Of a stretch of DNA of 64,000 nt, positions 34,201-45,255 are shown piece after piece; within the stretch, counting starts at the first letter, position 1, and each line of letters opens with the position of its first letter. Source of the stretch: Axinella damicornis (taxonomy: Eukaryota > Porifera > Demospongiae > Axinellida > Axinellidae); the NCBI GenBank assembly GCA_963931865.1, contig OZ007510.1, positions 684,501 to 748,500 on the forward strand, in the 5' to 3' direction. A program made the translations under genes and the position numbers. The notes beneath the pieces are model-generated. The model ran no database searches, had not been told where the DNA came from, and was given only the letters and a program-made list of their open reading frames with translations.

Positions 34201-37200
34201 TATGCACAGCCGACCACTTTCTTGCCAGATCAAACGCCTTTGACCCCAGCAGGATCCTGAGGACGTAGTCCGGCCTTGACTCACAGTCATTGGACAAGTC
34301 GAACCAACTTCTCCAGGGGCTCCTTGCTTTACGCCAGTGGGCACTCACCGGAGGCAACGGGCTCTCACAGCTCTCCATCACGCGAGCATACACTCGCATT
34401 TTCTCAAGTTTTTCACTCAAAACGGGGAAGAGGGGGGAGGTTGGTGGGAGGTGGTGAACGCAGTAGCTCAGGATGTCCACACAGATCTCCACGGGCCAGT
34501 TGTAAAGTGAGGCGAGAGCCAATCGAGCTGCTAATTCTTGATCAGAAAGCTGTGATAGGAGAGCTACTGGGTATGTCACTGAGGACGTTGGCTTTGCAGA
34601 CTCCCCGCTCTGTCTCAGGGCCAAGACCTCACAGTAGTTGGTCACAAAGGCACAGCTGATTGCCGTATCAGAGAGAAATTGCACATTCTGCAAGTGGCTA
34701 GCAGCTGGCTCTGAGGAGAGGAACTGCACTGCTTCGTTCACCTTGCCAGCCTCAAGAAGCTTCCTCAAGGCAAAGCTACAAGCACCACCTAGCTCTTCAC
34801 TTGGAGCTGGCAAAGCAGCCATCTTCCGCAAGCTTACAGAATACTCTCGGCTAAGCTTCCTGCTACCCTTGGTCGCAGGTGTACCTGATGAATCCCAGGG
34901 AATGAGGGAGTTGAAGCTGCCGAGTCTTGTGAGGAGATACTGCCTCATGGGAGGGTAGGAGGCAAAGTGAGAGAGGACACCCTCCAATTGCTTCCTCCAG
35001 GGCTGCAAGGAGACAGTTTTATCCTCAAACGTGAGGACTTTCCTCTGCTGTGTAGGCTTCTGTCTCGCTCTGAAACTCAGCAAGATTGTCTTCCTCCCGG
35101 TAGCTTCCCCCTCCTCCTTCCCTGCACCTCCTTCCCTTTCCTCCTCCTCCTCCTCCGAACCCGTTTTACCGGACGGCAGGGGACAGAGAAGATGCACAAG
35201 GGCTGCCAAGAGTAGGGACTGTTGCTTGACAAATGCTAATGTTTCTGGCGTGAAGACGTAGGCAGCAGGTGGCAGCTCTCCACCACCACTGCTTGTTTGT
35301 TTCTCTTCTTTCCTTAAACTTCTTCTCCGGGCTTTTGGTGAAGTTTTCGGTGACCTTTTGACCCCCAACCTCTTCATCCCAAAGTTGTAGCCGAAGGTGA
35401 GGCTGTCATTTCGGACGGTCAACTTCAGGGTTACTTTCCTGCCTTTGGTGGTGTCGCTGGCGTCCAGCAATGGCTGCAGAATGTCTGCCTGCTCTTTGGG
35501 AAGCCCGGAATGAATGTAGCGGATCAGAGCCAAATCGGAGAGGTAGCCATGGGACGTGTCTGAGGGATGCTCACTCCAGATTGGTTTGATGAAGTCATTG
35601 CGATGGTCGTGCAGCCACTGAGGCACACACACCTCCTTCTTGGGCAAGTTGATGGTGACAGTGGCATTGAGGTACTGGCTCTCAGCAGCTTTGAGAGTTG
35701 GCACCAACTCTTCAGGGGTGAGGGCAACTGGAACGGGAGAGGTCACACGGCCATCATGAACCACATAGAGGAGTCTCGGGTAGGGGGAGGAGGGGGCGTG
35801 TACCGCCCAGGGGTCTGGTGGTACCGGAGTTATCCTCGCGTTGAGGGAAGATCCAACTTTGCCGGTGAGGACAGGTGGGGAGAGACCTCGGCGAAGGACA
35901 GAATGGTGTAGGTCGTAGCAGCTCACCAGACCCAGTTGTCCAATGCGGTAGCCCACCTTCATGAAGAACGTGGACTGGACAATCTGGCTTGACTGAATTG
36001 TTGCCATGGAGATTCCATTCTCTCTGAGCATGCTCAGGTGGACGGCATTCCCTCCCCTAGGCCCCTCTTCCGCAGTGACTGAGACAAGATACACCATCAT
36101 AGCATGAGCATACAAAACGTTGGTGACGTTGCTGTAGAAAGCCATTTGCTTGAGGGGGGTGTCCAGATCGTCCATGTCAATTGTGGCCAGGAGTGGGGTC
36201 ATGGCAATCAGTTTCTTCATTTCGGGGCTGTTGTACGCATTGATCAAGTCTTCGGGGGTCAGGAGGTCTTCTTGTGTGCGTGAGAGAGTGAGAGAGTCTG
36301 CAGGGAGGGAGGGAGGGAGGGAGGGAGGGAGGGAGGGAGGGAGGGAGGGAGGGAGGGAGGGAGGGAGGGAGGGAGGGAGGGAGGGAGGGAGGGAGGGAGG
36401 GAGGGAGGGAGGGAGGGAGGGAGGGAGGGAGGGAGGGAGGGAGGGAGGGAGGGAGGGAGGGAGGGAGGGAGGGAGGGAGGGAGGGAGGGAGGGAGGGAGG
36501 GAGGGAGGGAGGGAGGGAGGGAGGGAGGGAGGGAGGGAGGGAGGGAGGGAGGAGAAACTGATAGGGCTCATAAGTCTCTATTTTACATCCGGTAGCTAGT
36601 TATGTATGTACGTGCATAGGTACTGTATTGAAGCTGTAGCTGGTGGGTCAGACCACCACTTCCTTGGTCATAAGATCTTTTACTACTCCACAAAAACACT
36701 TGAGTACATTGATTACATAAGTATGGGAACACATACCTCTCAGCGTGGCTATCAGTTTTGTCAGCAGCTTGTGAGAGAAGCTGCAGGGGTTGGTCACCAT
36801 ACCGGACGTTTCACCCTCATTCAGGCTGATCACAGCCGAGTAAGAGGGCCTTGGGGACACTGTGTGTGTGTGTGTGTGTGATATGGACAGGCAATGTAGT
36901 AGTAAACTTTAACCCTGGGGTAATTAGCAATCTTTCACGAGCTATTGTATACCCTAGAGAGTAGCGTTGAAATCCATCCAGTAAATTAATGACAGGTCAC
37001 CAGCAGTACCACAGCAGCCGTGAGAGTGATGATAGAGATATCGTTGGTGTCTATTGGCTGAGAGTTGTGCCTTCCATTGTGGGCACACACAAGGACTGGG
37101 CACACAAGGACTGGGCACACACAAGGACTGGGCACACACAAGGACTGGGCACACACAAGGACTGGGCACACACAAGGACTGGGCACACACAAGGACTGGG

Positions 37201-38168
37201 CACACACAAGGACTGGGCACACACAAGGACTGGGCACACACAAGGACTGGGCAAACACCAGAGTGAGTAGTTGGAATGGGGTATGGCCCTCGTGATCGTA
37301 CCAGAAACAACAGCCGTGTTCGTATTGATTGTCAATGTGAACAGTACCTCCCTCCACCAAATCAAAATCAGCATGTTTCCTCCTCTCCTCTCTTGTCCAT
37401 GTCCATCTCTCCGCTCATCCCTCCCTCCCCTCGTCTTCCCTCCCCTCACCTTCCTCTCCTCTCTTGTCCCCCCTCCCTCCCCTCCCTCTCCCTCCCACTC
37501 CCTTCCCCCCTCCCAAGCTTCAATAAACTACAGACTTGCTCTTCACAGAGTAGACTTGGGCGGATTATTCCTGTTTTTCCACCTATTATTCTTTCATTTG
37601 ATTCCCCTAAACTACCCATTATTCCCATAATCTAGTACCTATTATTCTCGAATTATTCTCAATTTGGGCAGCAAAGGACGCTCAACAGTGACCTCACTTC
37701 GACGTCGGAGGAGTCAATGTCATCTGAATCAGACTCCACACTGGGTCTACTGAACTACTAGTACCACTGCTGGCAGCCATCAGGACTAGAACTAGCAAAT
37801 TATTTATGTAGCATGCGAAGTGGCGGCTGTGGCGCGGTGTGCACGTGCACATTGATTGTAATTATACCACTTTCCACACCTATTATTCCTACATTATTCC
37901 GGAATCTCCCCACTACCTATTATTCCGGAATAATCCGCCCAAGCCTATCACTCACCAGTCTCGGTGACAGGAGCAGTAACGGCTGCTTGGCTTGGTATCC
38001 AGGGGCAACAGCACTTCACCAGCACTTCCACGATGCGCAGGTGAGGAAAGTCACCCATCATGTGTTCCAGACGCTGCGGCTTGATGCCCTGGTTGAAGAC
38101 AAGACGACCAAGGGTGTGCGTTGGGCTCTCTTGGAGGACCGCAAGGAGAAGGGTGGCCTCTGAGTGTG

Positions 38169-38258
<90 letters not shown>

Positions 38259-41200
38259 ACGTGCACACAAAAAGAAAGGAATGGTTTAGTAAATACACTT
38301 GGAGGTTGTATTAATCGTTCTTTGGCCAAGTCAAGTGACTCCAGTAGCTATGGTTACCAATCTACAATCCGTCAACACGCTACTGAACTCACTGGAGCTG
38401 CCTCCACCCAGACACCGCAGCAGCAGCTCCACAAGCTTGGAGAGATAGCGTCCGAACTGCCAGAGGAAGCCAACCCCCACAACCCCTTCCAGTCCCAGGG
38501 CTAGTGAGGTGGTGGAGGCCTGGCGCATGAGGGAGCGCTCCCGGGACAGACTGGGGAGAGTGGAGGAGTGGGGGGCTGATTTCAATGCACGCACAAGCTC
38601 ATCAAATATACTTCCAGAGTAATGCCGGTGCCGTTGAGATGAAAATGATTCTTCCACTGGAGTAGTCTGGGCGATTTCTGTAATAATCTCTCTCCCGTCT
38701 CTCCCTTCCAGCTGGCTCTGGGCTAACAGCTGCCGCAATCTCTCTCGAGCCTCCTGGTACGAATCCACAAACATCTTGGCGTTCATTATGGTGCTCACTC
38801 GGAATTGCTGGGTGAAAGTTGTGAGGAGGGAGTGGGGGGACGTGTGGGGGAGAGGGGGAAGTCCCTGGGTGGGTGGAGCCGTGCCGAGGAACGTAAAGTA
38901 CCCTGAGATGTCTGAGAAGGTGAGAAGGATGGGAAATGGGCCACGCAGTGGCACGTCGTGTGTCTGGGACGCTCTTACTGGTTTTCTGTGCACAAAGTCT
39001 CCCCTTGCATGAGGTGCTTCAAGCACAGGCTGACACCGGCTGGCAGCCAGTTCAATGATCCGCTTGGCCACCTGCCCATCCACTTTGCTACTGCAGACGA
39101 TATCCAGCATCACCAGAGTGGGAACGTGCTCCACTAAGGTCTTCAGCAGCACCGAGTCCTGGGCCGCCTTCTCCAACTGCTCATCTCCACTGAAGAGCAT
39201 CTGGTTGATGGAGGTTGGAGCAAGCAGTCGGTGCAGGCTCTCTAGAGCAACAGAGCTGTTTGTGGCGTTCATGATCGCCACTTGGAGGTTCATTTGAGCC
39301 CCAGAAGGCGGAGCAGAAGCTAACTTTACAGGGCTCGGCGTGACCATTTCACTCCCAGGTGTGAGGGAGGGTGATTGCTTAGGGGACGAGGAGTGCGATC
39401 GCTGACCCAGCTCCTGGCTAACAAGTTCATACTGCTCAGAAAAGTGAACAAAGACTTCCCCAAACTTTCCCTCCATCTCAAACATCTTCAGGACCTCATT
39501 TGCTCGCAGGTAGTTGGAGTGCTTGAGGCACATGCGGAGGAGAGAGCCTGGAGAGGCGAGCATCTGGCACACGATGCTGCTCTTTGAGAACCCAGAGCCC
39601 ATTCTCTCCGAAACTCTCCTCCGATGCTTCTTCACCATTGTTGTTTGTGAATTGTGGGATCGGAGCCGCTTCCTCTTTGTGGGATGCTCAGGTGATTTTT
39701 CATCAATGTCTGCATCTCCACCGCTATCATCTTTAAATTGCTTGTCTTTGGCAGCAGCTGCGTCCTGGGCACGGAAAGGGACGGCTTCCAACGGCTTCTC
39801 GTTCACAGTCACACCTTTCTGTTTCATACTGCGTCTCTTCAACTGAGGAGATAGTTTCGGAGGACCACTGCTAGTCCTGTAAAATCCAAGGGAGGGGGTT
39901 GAGGTTGAGAGTAGAGAAGAGGGGGAGGAGGGTCTGATGGAGGGGGAGATCTTCCCGCTCAGGGTAGCCCTGGACATCACCGTTGGAGGTCGTAGATTAA
40001 AGGAAGGTGCAGCCTGCTGTTCAGACTTTGGTGGTGGTTGGCTGGGCTTCTGCTGAGGTGCTGAGCTCTCCTCCTCCTCCCTGTGCTGCCTGGCTTCACC
40101 AGAGGTGCTAGTCCGCTTGGGCTTCCTCTTTTCCTTTTCTTTCTTCTCCTCTAGCTCCTCCTCACTCTCGCTCAGTTCCGAAGCACTTTCTCCACTTGAC
40201 ATCGGACCGATTGGACTATCCACTTTGGAAGGGACTCCCGCCGTGATCCCGTGTTTCGAGGACACCAACTGCAGCCTCCATCTTGCCTCGTTAATGTACT
40301 GTTCGAGCTTCGTACTCCTCTTCTGGAGAGAGGTAGGACTGATGGCCGACTTGATGGCAGAGGGGGGCAGTGTGGCGCTATCGCTTGACTCAACTTGTTG
40401 GGAGAGAACATACCTCGCTGCACGGAGCTCAAATATACAATCCTGGAGCATGTCTAAGAGATCCGATGCAATTCCTTCCCCAACAAGAAACCCATGTTTG
40501 CTCTTAATCATCGCGATGGAGGAGATGGTGGTTGATATGTCACTGTCACTCCTTGTAATGGAAGGCTTTGGGGAAGCTTCCTGCGGGGTCTCACTCCTCG
40601 TGAGGGTACCTCCCTCAGATTCTGCCCCGCTTACCTTCATTTGCTTAATGTCATCACTTGTGAGGAATAACAGCGAAAAGATATTCTCCAGAATCTCGAG
40701 TCTATAGTTGAGTGGGAAGAGGAGGGAGAGGAATGCCTTGGCTTCGTGAAGCTTGTCAGTGACAAACTGTGTGTAGCATTGGTTGTGAAGGCTGGATCGG
40801 TCCAGCACCTCTTCCGCGGTTGGAGACGTATCGTCCCTGTGAAGAGTTTCCTCTGCGGTTGTGTCTCCCAGGTCGAGCTTCCGGACAACTTTGGAAGAGA
40901 TGGCCTTAGATTTCAAGGACTGAGAGCTGTCTGATTTTTCTATCTCTTTCTCCAGCATGTCACTCTTTTCCACGAGAGTGGGGAAGATGCCGTTGGCAAG
41001 CTGGACAGACGCCCAAATTGCATCAAAGACTAGCCTCATAGTGCAGAAGCTGTGGAAGATGGCGATGTCCCTGGTCTGCTCTGGCCTCAACGGTGTTGAC
41101 TGGAGGCTCGGAAACTGCTTGTGGGGGGTAGGGAGGGGAGAAGGAGAGGGAGAAGCATCAGAGTCTAGGTATCCAGGCTTGACAGGAGTGGCTGATCGTG

Positions 41201-44200
41201 AGAATTGAGGGGGAGGGGTTATGGGGACATAGGAGAAGGGGACCCGTGGTCGCAATTTTAGGATCTCCACAACTTCGAGGGAGTCAAGTGAGGCGAGGGG
41301 TGTGGAGTGATGGAGGACGAAGAGGATAGAGTGGGACTCCAGCCCCTTGAACATGTCCCCAGCTCTGCGGATGGAGAGGTGGGAGGGAGCTTGGAGGTGG
41401 GGCCTGGGTGGAACGAGGGGAGAGCATTGTATGAAATGACCGATGGGAGGACAGAGCTCCTCCAGTATCTCCATCGATGTACTGCACCCTCAGAGAAAGG
41501 TCAGAGGTCAGAACACTCACCTTGCTTTTTCCAGGCACCACTGAACCAGCTCAACCTGAAAGGCGAGCTTGCAGCATCCGCTGAACAGGAGTGGCTGGCT
41601 CATGGAGACCTGGAGAGGGAAGGGTTTGCTGGTACCCCTTGAGCCTACTCTCGTGCCTAGTAACTCTGGCTTGAGCCTACTACAAAACACCTCGTGCCTA
41701 GTAGCTAGCTTCCTTCCTCACCTCCGAGGGCCACAGAGCATCCAGTAGGTCCTTTCCACTGCCGGCAGTTGGGTACCGGTCCCAGCCGAGGAGGAGGAGG
41801 AGGGGGCGGAGAGGGGCGTGCTCAGGATGAGACATCAGCTGGGAGAGCTCAGACAGGTTTCCGGTGAACACGAGCTGGAGACCCTTGTCCTGCAGGACAC
41901 AGTGCATGAGTATATAGGAGATTGACTCATGAATACTCTGCCACTGACAAGATCTGTCTGTTATCTACTGTCTCCAGTTGCAGACACCCTCAGGCATGTA
42001 CAACTGTACATACATGCACAGTGGTATTCATGAGTGCCAGTGGTGCTACACAGAGCCAGTGGTATTGAACGTACCATAATGCTCTCCAGTGGGTGCCTCT
42101 TGTTGTACAGTGCCTCGTAGAAGAGCCCTCTCCATTCCTCGCTATCACTCCTGTCCGACCTCCGGGTCTCCAACACCCTGGTCTCCAGCCCCCTGCTTGC
42201 CACGCCCTCCTCAGCAGCCCAGTTGGTGCGCAAATACTCCTCCACCTCGTGCAGGCGGTTGATGAGAAAGGGGGTGGAGCGACCAAGGAGACAGGAGTAT
42301 ATCCTGCCACTCTCAAACACTATGGTTCGCTCAGGACCAATGGAATACTTGGATCGCAGTAGGAGATGGAACAACTTGTCAATCTTCTTCGCAAGCTTCA
42401 ACATCTTTGGCGAGGGGTCAACCAGTGAAAGGAGGTCGTAAATTGTCGTGAAAATCTTCTCACATTGTTTGTATACGCTCTGCATTCCACTTGTCGCATG
42501 GTCCGACTCGTACTGGCTGTCATAGGAGGAGTCTGTTTCAAGACTTTCAGGAGACTTGAGCTGACTGAGCATTTCTAAATTCTCTGTAATGCAGTCGATG
42601 TAGATGGACTGCAGGGCCTCATTGTTGGCTAGGTAGTCAGGATCGTCTTCCACGGTCATGCTCTTGATTAGGGTGTGGCCAGAGGTGGGGCTTAGTGCCA
42701 TGGTGACGTCATGGAGGAACAACAGCACGAGGGAAGGGAGCGGTGGAACAGGCTCGGGGGAGGTCCTGGGGATCCGCAGGACATGCACCGCATGGTAGCG
42801 ACAGATCTGGCTCTGTGTACCGAGAGCAGGAGAGTAAGTTTACAGAATCAGTTACAATTATTCTCTTGCGATGATTATACAATCATAATTATGAATTTGC
42901 GATGATTATTCAGTCATAATAAATAGCTACTGTTATTATTAGCGAAAGCCAAATTCACTTGTGCTCGCTAAAATTAGTTAATAGAACACAGCATGTACAC
43001 AAGTACACTCTCTGACGTGTACAGAGGGAATGTGTGTTCTGTCAGTGTAGCCACTGAGGGAGTGATTGCAGTGCCTCATTCACGGAGGCTGTATGCACCA
43101 AATTCACCTCTACATGAGCTGTCTATTGTGTGAAAAGCGGTCATCACTGGCAGAGCAATCCCATGGGTAGGTAACACAAGCTCTCCCTCTTTCCAAAGGA
43201 CACTATTCTTTGTGTACTTACGGCGATATGAGCCGAGAAAGAGGTGATTTCACGAGTGGAATACAGCAGGAGCCGGAACTCGACCAACTGCTGCACGTAG
43301 CCAGGGAGATGGTCCTGCAATCAATGATGTAATGATGAGGTGATGTCGCTGCCATACACGATGTTCATCAGTGGCTCACCTCCTCGTTGGGAAACAGGGT
43401 CTTGTAAGTGTCCAGGGCCAGCCATGAGAGGTGGTGGGGGGAGGGGATGGCTGGGGACTCGCTCCTGCGTCCAATTGTGTGTGCATGTGTTGAAAACCCT
43501 GTACATTAGCATCTCTATGCTATACAGTGGGTTAGGGTGTGGCAAGGATGACTTCCTGTTCCCAGACAGACTGAGGGGAAAATTAGTCTGATAAATGGCT
43601 TATTCTATTTTCGTTCTGAGCGGCAACATCTTGGCGCTCCAATCAGATTGAGTAACCTTATTCTTTGTGCCAAGTTGGTATAGGTCTTTCCTCTCAGCAT
43701 TACATCATATACAATTTAGTGGAATAGACCGTTGACTGGACTATTTTTCCTCTCTGCATGCAAAAACTGTCAGGGAACAAGACTATGGCCAGGGAACAAG
43801 ACTATGGCCAGGGAACAAGACTATGGCCAGGGAACAAGACTATGGCCAGGGAACAAGACTATGGCCAGGGAACAAGACTATGGCCAGGGAACAAGACTAT
43901 GGCCAGGGAACAAGACTATGGCCAGGGAACAAGACTATGGCCAGGGAACAAGACTATGGCCAGGGAACAAGACTATGGCCAGGGAACAAGACTATGGCCA
44001 GGGAACAAGACTATGGCCAGGGAACAAGACTATGGCCAGGGAACAAGACTGTGGCCAGGGAACAAGACTATGGCCAGGGAACAAGACTATGGCCAGGGAA
44101 CAAGACTATGGCCAGGGAACAAGACTATGGCCAGGGAACAAGACTGTGGCCAGGGAACAAGACTATGGCCAGGGAACAAGACTATGGCCAGGGAACAAGA

Positions 44201-45077
44201 CTATGGCCAGGGAACAAGACTATGGCCAGGGAACAAGACTATGGCCAGGGAACAAGACTATGGCCAGGGTTGGGTTGCTTACTGTATAGCATAAAGATGC
44301 TAACATTCAACTTGTGTGTGTTGGGGCACAGTCTGAACTAGCCTCGTTCCCAGGCCGCATGGGAACGAGGCTAAGTCTTACCAGTCCTAGTGCACCAACC
44401 GGTTACTCTGGGGAACACATACCGCAAGACTAGCAAGGGGTAGAAGCGAATGGATCAAATCAAGGGGTAGAAGCGAATGGATCAAATCAAGTGATCAATG
44501 CTCTTTTAAGAGCTGATCAGGGGATCAAGACGAACTCCGAGCAACTAAGATCATCTCTGATACAAAGGAGGCGTGGTTACATTTTGCCCTTTGAACCCTG
44601 AAACTCAAGCAATCAAGAGCTTCAAAAAGGAACGATCAACCGATCAAGGACGATTATCATAGATCAAGATTCTTGATCCCGACCGCAAAGCACTTCTACA
44701 GGCAATATGCACATTCGTCCCAATTAATCTGTGCCTCGACTAGGTAACACTACCATCAACTTCTGAAACAATTACATGCTACAATAATTTATTGACATCA
44801 GTTATATTAAAGGACATCACCAGAAGCTGGCAGAGTCCAGGATGAGGATCTTGAGCAACTCCCGGGCACCCTCCCTGCTCCCAGGCTGTCCCACCAAGCT
44901 GCACAGGTGCGCTCTGGCAGCCTCCCACTGGCCCAGAGAAATGCTGTTCAGAATGGCGGACTCCAGCTTCTTGTGCGTATCTGCGCATCGCAAGACGGAG
45001 CTCTCCTCATTTCCTTCTGGGACGAAAGTATCCTCTGGTCCGTTCTTCTCTCGTTTTTCCATCTCGAGCTCAGCCAT
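27711..45077 (-). CDS. ZFYVE26: ZFYVE26 / spastizin orthologue (FYVE zinc-finger protein, 29 exons)
   Basis: Exons: 45077-44821, 43464-43380, 43314-43222, 42812-42075, 41889-41722, 41609-41521, 41481-38393, 38159-37956, 36859-36737, 36297-34178, 33837-33769, 33699-33523, 33433-33338, 33258-33045, 32938-32773, 32558-32411, 31953-31817, 31252-30926, 30852-30772, 30647-30395, 30227-30117, 30027-29839, 29709-29512, 29289-29005, 28934-28770, 28604-28545, 28369-28187, 28014-27964, 27881-27711. All phases agree and give about 3,350 codons, against roughly 2,540 residues in human. The FYVE finger is split over 32558-32411 and 31953-31817: RRHHCRRCGRVVC and VRVCDNCY are intact, while the usual WxxD reads WEPN. 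C-terminal blocks such as ECTYYLQNYGT, AGMTCIKFF and VRDICEKWLL match spastizin. The family role is PI3P binding, autophagic lysosome reformation with SPG11 and AP-5, and cytokinesis. One intron uses a GC donor. The start could also be upstream in the same frame. Confidence 0.92.
28437..28531. mobile_element. Imperfect foldback element in ZFYVE26 intron
   Basis: TAGCCTCATTCTCAGGCC..CCACCTCCAG.. pairs with ..CTGGAGGTGGTGGAAACGAGGCC. A diverged member of the TAGCCTCG family. Confidence 0.5.
31253..31745. repeat. GT-rich minisatellite with G25 run
   Basis: Imperfect units such as GTGGATGGCGTGGAGGTATGT, plus a G25 homopolymer at 31283-31307. It fills the intron between the FYVE exon and the next exon and lies directly against the 3' splice site at 31253. 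Confidence 0.9.
32201..32308. repeat. Two-copy tandem duplication (about 54 bp)
   Basis: ACACAGTGTATGCATACTTC and the bases after it, through to CCTACCAGACACAGC, occur twice in a row, in the intron within the FYVE-coding region. Confidence 0.85.
32959..33021. repeat. 10 bp minisatellite
   Basis: Six copies of TGTGGTATAC, one with an A variant. Intronic. Confidence 0.9.
33841..34044. repeat. 34 bp minisatellite
   Basis: About six near-identical copies of a 34 bp unit (TAGTCACATGATCAGAACAC followed by AGAGGGCCAGTGCA). Lies in the intron between exons 33837-33769 and 36297-34178. No spacer structure. Confidence 0.93.
36303..36552. repeat. (GGGA)n, 250 bp uninterrupted
   Basis: Pure tetranucleotide; on the ZFYVE26 sense strand it is (TCCC)n and ends 5 bp before the acceptor AG at 36298. 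It serves as the polypyrimidine tract and could form triplex DNA. Confidence 0.97.
37081..37258. repeat. 19 bp minisatellite (CACACACAAGGACTGGGCA)
   Basis: Nine to ten copies, one with a 2 bp deletion. In the intron between exons 38159-37956 and 36859-36737. Confidence 0.93.
37551..37950. mobile_element. MITE with ACTTGGGCGGATTATTCC ends
   Basis: The left end ACTTGGGCGGATTATTCC and right end GGAATAATCCGCCCAAGCC are inverse complements, about 395 bp apart. CCTATTATTCC repeats are found inside both arms. Intronic in ZFYVE26. No coding region. Confidence 0.7.
38170..38257. repeat. (GT)44 microsatellite
   Basis: 88 bp. It reads as (CA)n on the gene's sense strand and lies about 10 bp upstream of the acceptor at 38160. 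Confidence 0.97.
43772..44268. repeat. 19 bp minisatellite, about 26 copies
   Basis: Near-identical copies of AGGGAACAAGACTATGGCC in ZFYVE26 intron 1, with an A-to-G variant in two copies. The unit resembles the GGGAACGAGGCTA terminus of the local palindromic elements. It is open in several frames, but only as an artefact. Confidence 0.96.
44339..44373. mobile_element. 35 bp palindromic element, TAGCCTCG family
   Basis: TAGCCTCGTTCCCAGGCC and CATGGGAACGAGGCTA back to back. Flanks AGTCTGAAC and AGTCTTACC agree at 7 of 9. Confidence 0.65.
44788..44793 (-). promoter_or_regulatory. Possible intronic polyadenylation signal in ZFYVE26
   Basis: AATAAA on the minus strand, 27 bp past the exon 1 donor. 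Reading through that donor reaches an in-frame TGA within two codons, so an unspliced transcript could end here as a product of about 85 residues. Speculative. Confidence 0.3.
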
Positions 45078-45255
45078 CACGTTAAGGGGGTGTGGCGACC
45101 TTGGGAATAAATCACATGACATGACACCTTTAGCAGACACGCCCACACGAACTGATTTTCACGTCAGGTGATGATGACCTTGCATGCATGCAGCAGGTAG
45201 CTAGCTAAGCTACTAGGCTACGTAGATCGACGCGACCTTGGCCGGCCGTGACGTG
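45078..45255. promoter_or_regulatory. Divergent promoter region, ZFYVE26 / SLC46-like gene 1
   Basis: Only 178 bp separates the two inferred start codons, which point away from each other. Both promoters and 5' UTRs must lie here or overlap the coding exons. No TATA box is evident. Confidence 0.55.

Noticed and set aside
34300..36571. A separate protein starting in the proline-serine run encoded by (TCCC)n
   Set aside because: The run is an intronic tetranucleotide tract ending at a consensus acceptor (TGCAG at 36298).
43732..44341. Long overlapping open frames of 170-185 codons
   Set aside because: The 19 bp repeat is not a multiple of three and has no stops, so three frames stay open; there is no gene evidence and it lies in ZFYVE26 intron 1.
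44817..45146. A separate small gene ending at the TGA near 44817
   Set aside because: The sequence matches the spastizin N-terminus, and its donor joins in phase to the following exons; a short isoform remains possible.
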